From Methanomassiliicoccales archaeon (GTDB lineage Archaea > Thermoplasmatota > Thermoplasmata > SG8-5 > JAGLSY01), in NCBI GenBank assembly GCA_030672365.1, contig DAOVGM010000087.1, positions 1-38,053 of the forward strand: a DNA stretch of 38,053 nucleotides, in the 5' to 3' direction. This document shows positions 23,247-30,302 of this stretch, one piece after another (positions within the stretch are counted from its first letter, which is position 1; each line of letters starts with the position of its first letter). The notes beneath the pieces are model-generated. The model did not search any database and had not been told where the DNA came from. It was given only the letters and a program-made list of their open reading frames with translations. Both the position numbers and the translations under genes were made by a program.

Positions 23247-24497
23247 TCAGATGTCCTTCTTTCGCATCAGCCAGAGGGTTGCCAGAAATGACAAAATAGC
23301 CATGAGTAATAGCCAGGCAAATGTCGAGGTTGCGGTCATCCACTCAGGGGAGTCCATGCTGAAACCCTGGAACTGGGTGATTCCGAACAAAAGCATCCCG
23401 CCCATCTGGTAGGTGTCCATAAAGCTAAGGTGCTCGACTATCCAGACCCAATCGGGAAACTGGATATTGCCGGTCATCAATTCGCTGAAATCGCCGCCCA
23501 TGGCCGCCCATACACCCATGACGATAATTCCGATTATCATGCCGCTGAACCAGAGGAAGATTCCGCCGCCCATTGCGGTCGACCTTTTCTTGGCCAGCGT
23601 TGACATAAGGATGGCAAATCCTAGGAACACCATCGTGAAGATGAATGTGCCGAACATGAAGAGGATGTAAGCGGTCCATTTGGCGCTGGTCGCCATCAGG
23701 CCGATGATGAGGCCAGATACTCCCATGCCGACGAAAATCGTGGTGAAGAGGACTGCCCCCAGACCGATGAACTTGCCGATGACTACGTCCTCCCTGGACA
23801 CCGGACAGCTCAGGACAACAGATAGTGAGCCGTTCTCGCGCTCTCCGATTATTGTTCCGTAGCCGAGCATGATCGCGATTATAGGCAGCAAAATGGATGT
23901 TATGCTGACCATTCCCAGCACCGTACTTTCGAAGCCTTTGAAACCGACCCCGATATCCGGAGCCTCTATCTTTATCCACGTCCCTTCGTAGTTGACCAGG
24001 ACGTTATTGACCTCCCAGGCGCTGTTGCCGTCCAGCGATGTGTTTCCGGCGACTGCGACCATGTAAAGGTCACCGTTCGTTCCGTTAGCCCCGTTATCAC
24101 CCAAAGGCGGGAAGTTCGAACTGGCATCCCAGACACCCGCGAAGGACAGTCGCTGCCAGCTGTCGCCTATGTTGACAACCCAATCACCCGGCATCCATTG
24201 TATTTCAACGCCGTCGAAGGTCACGTTCCCTCCGACAGAGACGACATATGCGTCCCAGCTGGCCCCGCCCTCGCCGTTGTCACCGAGCAACGGCACGTTC
24301 ATGCTAGCGTTCCATTCCCCTTTTGGCGTGACCTCGCCTATCGAAGTAGCGGTCGCACTGAGTGAGAAATACGAAATGACCAGCGTGAGAATGAGGAAAA
24401 TTACGGTGAGCGTAATCATCCACTTGTTCCTCACATTGTCCATGTACTCCTTCTTGGCAATGCCGAACACCTTGTCCTTGTGGATGTTCGAAATCAT
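23247..24497 (-). CDS. ABC-2 type permease with two phage-tail-like extracellular modules
   Basis: This 416-residue protein is a NosY/ABC-2 permease: cytosolic N-terminus GIAKKEYMDNVRNKWM, first membrane helix ~28-46, then five to six helices after residue ~190, and motif GERENGSLSVVLSCPVSRED. Between helix 1 and the rest (residues 60-178) are two tandem ~58-residue modules of form G-x-W-[DN]-A-S-x-N-x-P-x-L-G-D-N-G...Y-x-V-x-V-x-G...W...W. That pattern is familiar from phage and surface tail-fibre-like proteins, where it binds or stacks. Its presence in a permease loop outside the cell is unusual. It pairs with the ATPase gene upstream (4-nt overlap). Substrate unknown. Confidence 0.9.
   Translation of the reverse strand: MISNIHKDKVFGIAKKEYMDNVRNKWMITLTVIFLILTLVISYFSLSATATSIGEVTPKGEWNASMNVPLLGDNGEGGASWDAYVVSVGGNVTFDGVEIQWMPGDWVVNIGDSWQRLSFAGVWDASSNFPPLGDNGANGTNGDLYMVAVAGNTSLDGNSAWEVNNVLVNYEGTWIKIEAPDIGVGFKGFESTVLGMVSITSILLPIIAIMLGYGTIIGERENGSLSVVLSCPVSREDVVIGKFIGLGAVLFTTIFVGMGVSGLIIGLMATSAKWTAYILFMFGTFIFTMVFLGFAILMSTLAKKRSTAMGGGIFLWFSGMIIGIIVMGVWAAMGGDFSELMTGNIQFPDWVWIVEHLSFMDTYQMGGMLLFGITQFQGFSMDSPEWMTATSTFAWLLLMAILSFLATLWLMRKKDI
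23964..24320 (-). repeat. Two tandem ~58-residue modules encoded in the permease
   Basis: The DNA encodes module 1 (GEWNASMNVPLLGDNGEGG to WQRLS) and module 2 (GVWDASSNFPPLGDNGANG to WIKIE), each with conserved W, GDNG, YxVxVxG and a terminal W. They diverge to about half identity, so this is an old duplication, not a recent one. Confidence 0.85.
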
Positions 24498-25528
24498 GCG
24501 TCCACCTCCTCGTCAGAGGGTACTGGCTCGGCAAAAGACGGCTCTTCCGGCTCCTCCATTTTAGGCTTCTTCTTATCTACCTGTATGCCGCCTGCCGTGG
24601 CTTCATCACCGATGTAACCGAGGAAGGCATCTTCAAGTGATGGCTCCTCTGTTTTGAAATCCAATATTTCGTAGCCAGCTTGCTCGATAATATGTAAAAC
24701 CTTCGTCTTTTCGGTCTTTTCAACTGATACTGTTATCTGATTTCCGGCGACGGTGACATCCGAGAATCCGCCGGCCCTCAGGAGCTGGCCGACAACATCT
24801 CCGTCCTTCGCAACCCTCAAAATGAGATGGGGTTTGAGCTGAATGCCGTCACTGATGTTCTCAACTGTATCTTCGATGACCAGCTGGCCCCTGTTCAGGA
24901 TTGCCACCTTGTTGCAGAGTTCCTGCACTTCGAAAAGAAGGTGGGATGAGAAGAAGACGGTCGTGCCTTTCGCAGACATCTCCAAAATGATGTCCTTCAG
25001 TACCCTGGCCCATCTCGGGTCAAGGCCGGATGTGGGCTCGTCGAGAATTAACAAATGCGGGTCACCCAACAATGACTGGGCAACTCCGAGAAGCTGGACC
25101 ATCCCCTTTGAAAATGTGCCGACCTTGGCATCGCGCCACGACTCCAGCCCGACCTTCTTCAGCAGCTCGTCGCACTGGCCCTTGTCAACCCCCTTGAGCT
25201 CTGCGAAGAACTCCATCGTCTGGTATGCGGTCAGATTCCTGTAGAACTGGGCCCGCTCCGGCAGGTAGCCTATACCGACCCTCGCTTCCACCCCTACTTC
25301 GGACGTGTCCATGCCATTGAGATAAACCTTGCCAGCATCCTGATTAAGAAGACCCAGGATGGCCTTGATTGTCGTCGTTTTACCGGCTCCGTTGGGCCCC
25401 AGAAACCCATAGATGTCGCCCTTCCTGACATTCAAAGAAACACCGTTCACGGCCTTCACGGTCTTGAAACTCTTGTGAAGGTCCACAGTACGAATCATAA
25501 ACTCTGGCATCGAATCTGGCTCGGTCAT
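24494..25528 (-). CDS. ABC transporter ATP-binding protein
   Basis: This 344-residue ATPase powers the permease next to it. Walker A is GPNGAGKTTT at about 44-53, the signature region is TFSKGMVQLLGVAQSLL (a divergent LSGGQ), Walker B is LLILDEPTSGLDP, and the H-loop is FFSSHLL. The C-terminal ~110 residues go beyond the ABC fold and end in a Pro/Glu-rich acidic tail (KPKMEEPEEPSFAEPVPSDE). Its stop overlaps the permease start by 4 nt. The ATG at 25528 is preceded by GGGGGCTGATAAC. NosF/CcmA-type exporter; substrate unknown. Confidence 0.93.
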   Translation of the reverse strand: MTEPDSMPEFMIRTVDLHKSFKTVKAVNGVSLNVRKGDIYGFLGPNGAGKTTTIKAILGLLNQDAGKVYLNGMDTSEVGVEARVGIGYLPERAQFYRNLTAYQTMEFFAELKGVDKGQCDELLKKVGLESWRDAKVGTFSKGMVQLLGVAQSLLGDPHLLILDEPTSGLDPRWARVLKDIILEMSAKGTTVFFSSHLLFEVQELCNKVAILNRGQLVIEDTVENISDGIQLKPHLILRVAKDGDVVGQLLRAGGFSDVTVAGNQITVSVEKTEKTKVLHIIEQAGYEILDFKTEEPSLEDAFLGYIGDEATAGGIQVDKKKPKMEEPEEPSFAEPVPSDEEVDA

Positions 25529-25600
25529 GTTATCAGCCCCCAGTTATGCAAATGAGTATAAAAGGATTTTCTGGGGTTTCCCAGACATTCACCCTTTCGT

Positions 25601-25746
25601 GCGTCACGAGCAGGGCACAGGGGGATGGGTGTGCCCAGCGCAGGGACGCAAGGGTGGGGGGAGCATGAATTGAATGGGGTGGGTAGCGAGCCGGAAAAAA
25701 GCGCAGTGGCGCAAGGGCGGGGGGCTATCCAAAAATATGGGGCGGG
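25601..25746 (+). repeat. G-rich structured intergenic element, copy C
   Basis: Outer stem GCGTC/GACGC (25601-25605/25645-25649) and inner stem GGGCACA/TGTGCCC (25613-25619/25630-25636) enclose a GGGGGATGGG-type loop. Two G-modules follow: GGGTGGGGGG-N13-TGGGGTGGG (25652-25683) and GGGCGGGGGG-N13-TGGGGCGGG (25715-25746). The last G is directly next to the MTAP stop codon (25747). Stems differ from copies A, E and F but keep pairing. Confidence 0.85.
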
Positions 25747-26538
25747 TTAGAATCCTGCTTCGTCAAGGTGAGCACGACATTCCTTACATTCCACATCAGC
25801 CAGTCTTCCGATAGCGGCCTCGATGATTGTCTGTATCTTGCCGGCATTCTCCTTCATCGTCCTGATGACCTCGGAGACATTCACCGGCTTCTCTGCCCAG
25901 ACATCGTAATCGGTTATCATCGACAAGTTCGCATAGCATATTCCAAGTTCGCGGGCCAGCTGTGCTTCGGGAACCCCTGTCATCCCGATTATGTCGGCGT
26001 AGTTCCGGAACATCTTGGACTCGGCGCGCGTCGAGAATCGCGGACCCGCAATCACGACCATCGTGCCTGTCGGGTGATGTGGTATGTTCTGTTCCTCACA
26101 GATGCCGGCCAGCATTTTTCGGAGGGACTCACAGTACGGGTCTGCGACCGATACGTGGACGACCTCCGGGCCGTCGTAGAATGTAAGCTCGCGGCCCCTC
26201 GTCCAGTCTATGAACTGGTCGGCCAGGCATATCTCTCCTGGCCTATAATCTTCTCTTAGCGAGCCCACGGCGGAGGGGCAGATCAGCTTGTCCACGCCGA
26301 GCTCCTTGAAGCCCCAGATGTTCGCCCGGTAGTTGATTTTGTGGGGCGGTGTCTTGTGGCCTGGCCCGTGTCTTGGGAGGAATATGACCTCGGCCTTGCC
26401 GGCTCCGCCGACCTCACCTAGGATGTACTCGCCGGATGGCTTTCCGTAAGGTGTTTCGATGGATTTTCTTCCGACCTCATTGAAGAAGCCAGCATCCGCA
26501 ATTCCGCTGCCGCCGATGATGCCTACCTTGACAGTCAT
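25747..26538 (-). CDS. mtnP: S-methyl-5'-thioadenosine (or thioinosine) phosphorylase
   Basis: The protein has 263 residues from MTVKVGIIGG; the ATG at 26538 follows GTGATAAC. The frame stays open 17 codons upstream but crosses the promoter. It is a PNP/MTAP-family phosphorylase releasing the purine base from methylthioadenosine in methionine salvage. Motifs: GIIGGSGI, LPRHGPGHKTPPHKINYRAN, GPRFSTRAESKMFR, and NLSMITDYDVWAE. C-terminal cysteines (CKEC) are a possible disulfide. Whether it prefers methylthioinosine, as in some archaea, cannot be read safely. A TATA box is at 26565-26573. Confidence 0.9.
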   Translation of the reverse strand: MTVKVGIIGGSGIADAGFFNEVGRKSIETPYGKPSGEYILGEVGGAGKAEVIFLPRHGPGHKTPPHKINYRANIWGFKELGVDKLICPSAVGSLREDYRPGEICLADQFIDWTRGRELTFYDGPEVVHVSVADPYCESLRKMLAGICEEQNIPHHPTGTMVVIAGPRFSTRAESKMFRNYADIIGMTGVPEAQLARELGICYANLSMITDYDVWAEKPVNVSEVIRTMKENAGKIQTIIEAAIGRLADVECKECRAHLDEAGF

Positions 26539-26564
26539 GTTATCACGATGCAGAATGCGTAAGA

Positions 26565-26573
26565 CGATAAAAT
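26565..26573. promoter_or_regulatory. TATA-like GATAAAATC between MTAP and the candidate RNA
   Basis: On the minus strand it reads GATTTTATC, 27-35 nt upstream of the MTAP start, as expected for its promoter. It is nearly palindromic and also sits 30-38 nt before the first stem of the candidate RNA at 26603, so it could serve both. Confidence 0.5.
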
Positions 26574-26602
26574 CGTTTGGATTCCACAACCGTTAAGTAG
26601 TA

Positions 26603-26847
26603 TGCTGGCATCCGTCGACGCTTGAGGTGAATGATATGTTGTTATTAGACACAGAAACTCGAAAATGCCAGCAATCGAATGCGCCGCGAGGGGCGTGTCT
26701 GGCCCCTCGGTTCCGGAGGACCCTTCAGAGGGAAATCTACCGCCAGAGAGCGGAGTCCTCCGAGCTAAATCGTATGAAGCGATATATGGGGGATGACCCC
26801 ACCAAGCCGAAACCTCATTGGTGGATTACTTGGTAATCCATTTTTTT
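26603..26847 (+). ncRNA. Candidate structured noncoding RNA with terminator
   Basis: The region folds into a chain of clear stems: TGCTGGCAT/ATGCCAGCA (26603-26611/26665-26673), CGAGGGG/CCCCTCG (26687-26693/26703-26709), a three-way unit closed by CGGAGGAC/GTCCTCCG (26714-26721/26755-26762) with inner CCGC/GCGG, then CCACCAA/TTGGTGG (26799-26805/26818-26824), and a final TGGATTAC/GTAATCCA (26822-26829/26833-26840) followed by seven Ts. The last two stems overlap and would alternate. No known class is recognised (no RNase P, SRP or tmRNA motifs seen). A 69-codon ORF over it (26627-26836) ends inside the terminator and lacks protein-like composition, so RNA is preferred. Confidence 0.55.
26822..26847 (+). 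terminator. Hairpin plus T-run terminator
   Basis: An 8-bp perfect stem TGGATTAC/GTAATCCA with a TTG loop, followed by TTTTTTT. It ends the candidate RNA and lies 22 nt before the convergent GNAT gene stop. Confidence 0.7.
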
Positions 26848-26869
26848 CTATAATGAAACTTCCAGTCGA

Positions 26870-27823
26870 TTAGGCTGATAATTTCAGCTCATAGGCGATG
26901 CTTTCTTTGTAAATCTCATAGCCCAATGAAGTGTAAAGGCCCAAGGCGTCACGGTTTTTCGCATCCATTCCTAAATATATCGTGTCCATGCCGCGGTCGT
27001 GAATCCATTTCATGTTCTCGGAAAGCAATGCCCGACCGATTCCTTTCCTCCGCAACGATTTCCTAACACCCAGTATATCCGCCCAGCCGACTTTTGTATT
27101 ATTTTCCTTGTTATAGACGACACTTTCCTCACACATTGTGATGCCAACGATTTCATCTTCCATTTTTGCAATTGTCAACCGGGTTATTTCCCGGTCCACC
27201 TCTTGCCATTTGAGCCACTCTACAAGCGGAACGGGCGCAAAATTATAATGTTCGGCGAAAAACTCGTTCATGCTCTCCAGAAAAAGTTTTATTTCCTCCG
27301 TGCTGGCCTCTTTGAACATTAGTTCTTCTAACCGGATGCCCTCCGGGAGAGGTGCAGCCTCCGGAGCCTCACCCTTGTCCTTCCAGACCATTACAAAACT
27401 GTGCCGGACATCTTTCATCCCGAACTCGAGGGAGAGGTCATGGCGCCAACCCTCCATACCATAGCACCATCTCTTTGCAAAGCCAACCTTCCTCTTTTTG
27501 ATATAATCCAGACCGAACCTCATGAAATGCTGCTCGATTCCCTTTCCCCTGTGCTTCGGGTCCACATACACCTCGATCCAGGCATCGTCCTTTGCTTCGA
27601 TTCTGAACTGTTTGATATGAGAGCCGCCGTAGCCCATGATCTCTCCGTCAACAATAGCCAGCAAGTAACCCTTTGGGTCATACTCCTCGTCCTCAAAAGT
27701 AAATTTCTTAACCTCTTCCACGGTCTCGTCCTGATGGAGAGGATGCTCTCTGCTGGACTTGTTAATGACGTCTGTTATGGCCTCGATATCGGTCAATGCC
27801 GGATGGCGGTACTCTATCTCCAT
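26870..27823 (-). CDS. Tandem GNAT N-acetyltransferase
   Basis: The protein has 317 residues from MEIEYRHPAL; upstream codons of the open frame cover the divergent promoter region and are unlikely. Two GNAT domains are visible: N-terminal (IEVYVDPKHRGKGIEQHFMR with a Q/R-x-x-G-x-G/A loop) and C-terminal (ILGVRKSLRRKGIGRALLSE with the acetyl-CoA loop RRKGIGRAL, then AKNRDALGLYTSLGYEIYKE). The C-terminal domain looks like the active one. Tandem GNATs include mycothiol synthase-type enzymes, but the acceptor cannot be inferred here. Upstream of it lies a DedA-like gene, divergent. Confidence 0.85.
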   Translation of the reverse strand: MEIEYRHPALTDIEAITDVINKSSREHPLHQDETVEEVKKFTFEDEEYDPKGYLLAIVDGEIMGYGGSHIKQFRIEAKDDAWIEVYVDPKHRGKGIEQHFMRFGLDYIKKRKVGFAKRWCYGMEGWRHDLSLEFGMKDVRHSFVMVWKDKGEAPEAAPLPEGIRLEELMFKEASTEEIKLFLESMNEFFAEHYNFAPVPLVEWLKWQEVDREITRLTIAKMEDEIVGITMCEESVVYNKENNTKVGWADILGVRKSLRRKGIGRALLSENMKWIHDRGMDTIYLGMDAKNRDALGLYTSLGYEIYKESIAYELKLSA

Positions 27824-27903
27824 TGTAACGGCGGGAAGAATGAGCCAGTGATAAAACTTTCGGCCTGCCGAGACATGCCAAAGGATTTTATAATCATGGG
27901 GGC

Positions 27904-28542
27904 ATGGATACCCGAGGTGGACGCACGATAGGCGACTGGCTAATCGAATTTTTCTCGTCATGGGGCTGGCTCGGCATGATACTGGCCCTTTACTTTTTGT
28001 CTATTCTGGATTCGGTCGCGATACCGACCCTCCCGGACATATTCGCTGTGCTCATCTTCCTGGGAGACGTCAGCTGGGACTGGGGACTCATAGTGCTGGT
28101 TGTTGCCCTCCTCGGCGACATCTCCGGCGATACGCTTCTCTATGTATTTGTCAAGAAAGTCAAGGTGCCTGGCTTTGTCCAAAAGTTCTCAAAAAAGTAC
28201 GTAGAATTTCTCGTCGTATCGGACGAGCGCCTCATCTTGCTCAATCGAATCGCGCCTGTCATGCCTTTCACCGGCGCCTTCATCGCCATGCTGGACTGGA
28301 ATTACAGGAAATCCATGTTCTACATATTCGTCGGGGGCATCGCAAAATACGGGGCGCTCTTCCTGCTGGTCGGGGCGTTCAATGTTGTCTGGACCGAGGA
28401 CACGGCACAGTTGGTCAGCATAATAATGGTCCTGGCGACTGTCGCGATAAGCCTGGCTGCCTCGTACCTGTATCGCAAAAATAAGATGAAGTCGGATAAT
28501 AAAAACCAGCACTCCGAGCAGGACTTGGGGGGGACGGGCTAA
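27904..28542 (+). CDS. DedA/VTT-like integral membrane protein
   Basis: This 212-residue protein has about five membrane segments (LGMILALYFLSILDS, WGLIVLVVALLGDISGDT, MFYIFVGGIAKYGALFLLV, IIMVLATVAISLAASYLY) and the RIAPVMPFTGAFIAML motif of the DedA/SNARE-associated (VTT) family, implicated in lipid scrambling. The family call is moderate. The extreme C-terminus (HSEQDLGGTG) is encoded by the conserved GAGCAGGACTTGGGGGG part of repeat copy D, so the stop codon was supplied by the element. Start at 27904 is uncertain; the TATA-like TTTTATAATC is only 8-18 nt upstream. Confidence 0.6.
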   Translation: MDTRGGRTIGDWLIEFFSSWGWLGMILALYFLSILDSVAIPTLPDIFAVLIFLGDVSWDWGLIVLVVALLGDISGDTLLYVFVKKVKVPGFVQKFSKKYVEFLVVSDERLILLNRIAPVMPFTGAFIAMLDWNYRKSMFYIFVGGIAKYGALFLLVGAFNVVWTEDTAQLVSIIMVLATVAISLAASYLYRKNKMKSDNKNQHSEQDLGGTG

Positions 28543-28705
28543 TGTTGTGTCAAATGCACAACATTTTACTTCTGGATGCGAAGCGAACAGAAGTTATCTG
28601 TCGTGACCGAAGGCGCGACAGATCATGTTGGAATGCAAAGCAATCCAACATGCCGCCAGCGGAGGAGCAAGAGGGTGGGGGGAATTAAGCGACACCCGGG
28701 GTGGG
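28512..28705 (+). repeat. G-rich structured intergenic element, copy D (four inserted hairpins)
   Basis: CTCC/GGAG is the outer stem. The 3' side of the core is expanded by hairpins AATGTTGTG/CACAACATT (28541-28549/28557-28565), ACTTCTG/CAGAAGT (28568-28574/28588-28594, loop GATGCGAAGCGAA), ATCTGTCG/CGACAGAT (28596-28603/28616-28623) and CATGTTGGA/TCCAACATG (28624-28632/28644-28652). The G-module is GGGTGGGGGG, 14 nt, CGGGGTGGG (28673-28705). The first ~31 nt are coding for the DedA-like protein tail. It lies between convergent genes. Confidence 0.85.
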
Positions 28706-28728
28706 TTGCGAAACCATCATAACGGTAT

Positions 28729-29433
28729 TCACTTCCGATAGCCAGCCGAGTCCATTCCCTCGCCGTCCAGAATGCTGAGGTCGCTGCGAATCCACAAAAG
28801 GACGGTTTTCACAAAACCGTCCTTTATGAAACGGCGGTCGGACAGCCAGACACGTAAAAAACGGTCGTATTTCATGCCCGGAAGGCCCTTTGCACGCATC
28901 GAAAAATCCAGATCTTCGCATTGGACCGGGCCGAAGCCCTTGTATTTGAAAAGCGCTTCTTTGCGAAGGGCGCAGTTATTGACCGGCATCCATGGAATCC
29001 TCTCTGTCCAGTAAAAGAATTCGGCGATTTTGAAGACACTGCCGGCGAAGATATTGTAGATGATGGACATGAGTTTCGACTTGGATTCGTAAAGGCCCAG
29101 GCCGGCGACAGCATTGGTGTCCTTGTCGATAAAAATCATGCGGAGCTTGGCCATCCAGTAAGGGTCGGGAAAACCATCGCAGTCCAGAAAGGCGACTATG
29201 TCCTTTGTAGCATTTTCCGCTCCGTATGTTTTTGCCGGGCCGATACCCTGCCTGTCCATCGGACATATCTTGACACCGTATTTCTCGCAGATTTCGATGG
29301 TGCGGTCCGTGCTGTGACCGTCAACCACAATGATCTCATCGTGCGGGTACATTTGTTTTTTGAGGATAGCCAGCATCGTCTCGATGTTTTTCTCCTCGTT
29401 GAGGGTCGGTATCACAACTGAGATCTCGGTCAT
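28729..29433 (-). CDS. Family 2 glycosyltransferase
   Basis: The protein has 234 residues from MTEISVVIPT; the ATG at 29433 follows GAGGCAAGAC. A GT-A fold with PTLNEEKNIETMLA, IIVVDGHSTDRTIEI, the metal-binding AFLDCDGFPD (DxD-like), and the acceptor loop QCEDLDFSMRAKG. It transfers a sugar from a nucleotide sugar or lipid-linked donor. No membrane anchor is evident. Sixteen nt downstream of the exonuclease gene, likely cotranscribed. The coding sequence includes a perfect 13-bp inverted repeat at 28797-28825 (AAAGGACGGTTTT and complement). Substrate unknown. Confidence 0.9.
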   Translation of the reverse strand: MTEISVVIPTLNEEKNIETMLAILKKQMYPHDEIIVVDGHSTDRTIEICEKYGVKICPMDRQGIGPAKTYGAENATKDIVAFLDCDGFPDPYWMAKLRMIFIDKDTNAVAGLGLYESKSKLMSIIYNIFAGSVFKIAEFFYWTERIPWMPVNNCALRKEALFKYKGFGPVQCEDLDFSMRAKGLPGMKYDRFLRVWLSDRRFIKDGFVKTVLLWIRSDLSILDGEGMDSAGYRK

Positions 29434-29449
29434 GTCTTGCCTCACAATT

Positions 29450-30040
29450 TTAGTATAAATCCCGGATTTTTAGATAGATCGCCTCTGACATCATGATGTC
29501 GTGGGTGTTGTGCTTGATTATCGAATCCCAATCACCTTGTCTGAAAAGAACTGGCATCTGGTCAGAGGGTATCGTGTCCTCCGGCACCGGCACCCCGAAT
29601 ATTTTGGCGGTTATCTCAAGGCGAACCCAGGAGAACACGCCCGTACCAGAAAGCGCTTGCATGATGTCGAAGTGGTTCGACCTCCCCATCGTCCATTTGT
29701 TGAGGTTGATGCTGGTATCCGGCTTGATGCCGTTCATGACAGACCTGACGTTCAAGAACGGGATGTCGAACCTGTACCCGTTGAATGTGACAATCAGCAT
29801 CGCCTGGGATTCACGGAGATATGCCCAGAAGTCCTGCAGGAGCTTCTTCTCATCTTCGCCGTGCAAAACCACTGGCTCGCCGCCAGACTGCTTGAGCCCG
29901 ATGGAAATCACCCTCGAGAAATAAGGATGGAGGGCGGGCACGATGTCCTTCTCTTCCAGATAATCCAGAACTCCCTGGTCCTCGAAGTCCAGGCCAGCGG
30001 TCTCGATGTCAACTACCAGATAGCTCTTCCCGTTTGACAT
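29450..30040 (-). CDS. DEDD-type 3'-5' exonuclease domain protein
   Basis: This 196-residue protein has the three RNase-H-like exonuclease motifs: Exo I VVDIETAGLD, Exo II FNGYRFDIPFL, and Exo III near the end HNTHDIMMSEAIYL. The Asp/Glu metal ligands are present. Length suits a stand-alone proofreading-type exonuclease related to the PolB exonuclease domain. Substrate (DNA or RNA) not determined. It is upstream of a glycosyltransferase, a pairing with no obvious sense. Confidence 0.8.
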   Translation of the reverse strand: MSNGKSYLVVDIETAGLDFEDQGVLDYLEEKDIVPALHPYFSRVISIGLKQSGGEPVVLHGEDEKKLLQDFWAYLRESQAMLIVTFNGYRFDIPFLNVRSVMNGIKPDTSINLNKWTMGRSNHFDIMQALSGTGVFSWVRLEITAKIFGVPVPEDTIPSDQMPVLFRQGDWDSIIKHNTHDIMMSEAIYLKIRDLY

Positions 30041-30224
30041 TCTATCACATCCCGCAATTGAATTCTAAATATTTAAGAATTGGCTGAGGAGAGTTCGCAG
30101 AGTTAACATCGGCGGAGGCGGGGGTGGGTGGGCCAGATGGGGTTGTCGGTTCACAAATTGCTCGGAACGACAATCCCAAATGGGCTACACAATCCTTTTA
30201 TCGCTAAAAACTGATTAACAGCCA
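30041..30224 (+). promoter_or_regulatory. Gap with G-rich tract and TATA box
   Basis: The gap includes plus-strand G runs (GGCGGGGGTGGGTGGG near 30116-30131, then GGGG) with G-quadruplex potential, and a TATA-like CTTTTATCGC at about 30195-30204 located 21-30 nt before the ATG at 30225. No gene is seen in the rest. Confidence 0.45.
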
Positions 30225-30302
30225 ATGAAAATCGAGCTGATTGAGGCCAAGTCCATAGTCCGCCAGGAGAAGAAAACGAGCAACATTCATCTCAACCCGT
30301 AA
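30225..30302 (+). pseudogene. Short truncated ORF resembling the N-terminus of a radical SAM protein
   Basis: ATG at 30225 encodes 25 residues ending ...NIHLNP before a TAA. The start MKIELIEAKSIVR is like the beginning of spore-photoproduct-lyase-type radical SAM proteins, in which NPYTGC and the CxxxCxxC motif normally follow. Here the frame stops exactly after NP. A TATA box at a leaderless distance suggests it is or was expressed. It overlaps the 3' end of the convergent PAPS-like gene by 16 nt. Likely a remnant, but an expressed small peptide is possible. Confidence 0.4.

Noticed and set aside
26627-26836. A 69-codon plus-strand ORF as a protein gene
   Set aside because: It is covered by stable RNA stems, ends inside the terminator hairpin and has an unnatural Arg/Cys/Trp composition. 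A structured RNA explains it better, although a GAGGTGA site precedes its ATG.
26603-26847. RNase P, SRP or tmRNA identity for the candidate RNA
   Set aside because: None of the conserved strings of these RNAs (such as GAGGAAAGTCC or the SRP GGAAG/AGCA loop) is present.
28541-28652. CRISPR array in the hairpin cluster of copy D
   Set aside because: The hairpins are different inverted repeats with short spacing; there are no identical direct repeats with unique spacers and no cas genes.
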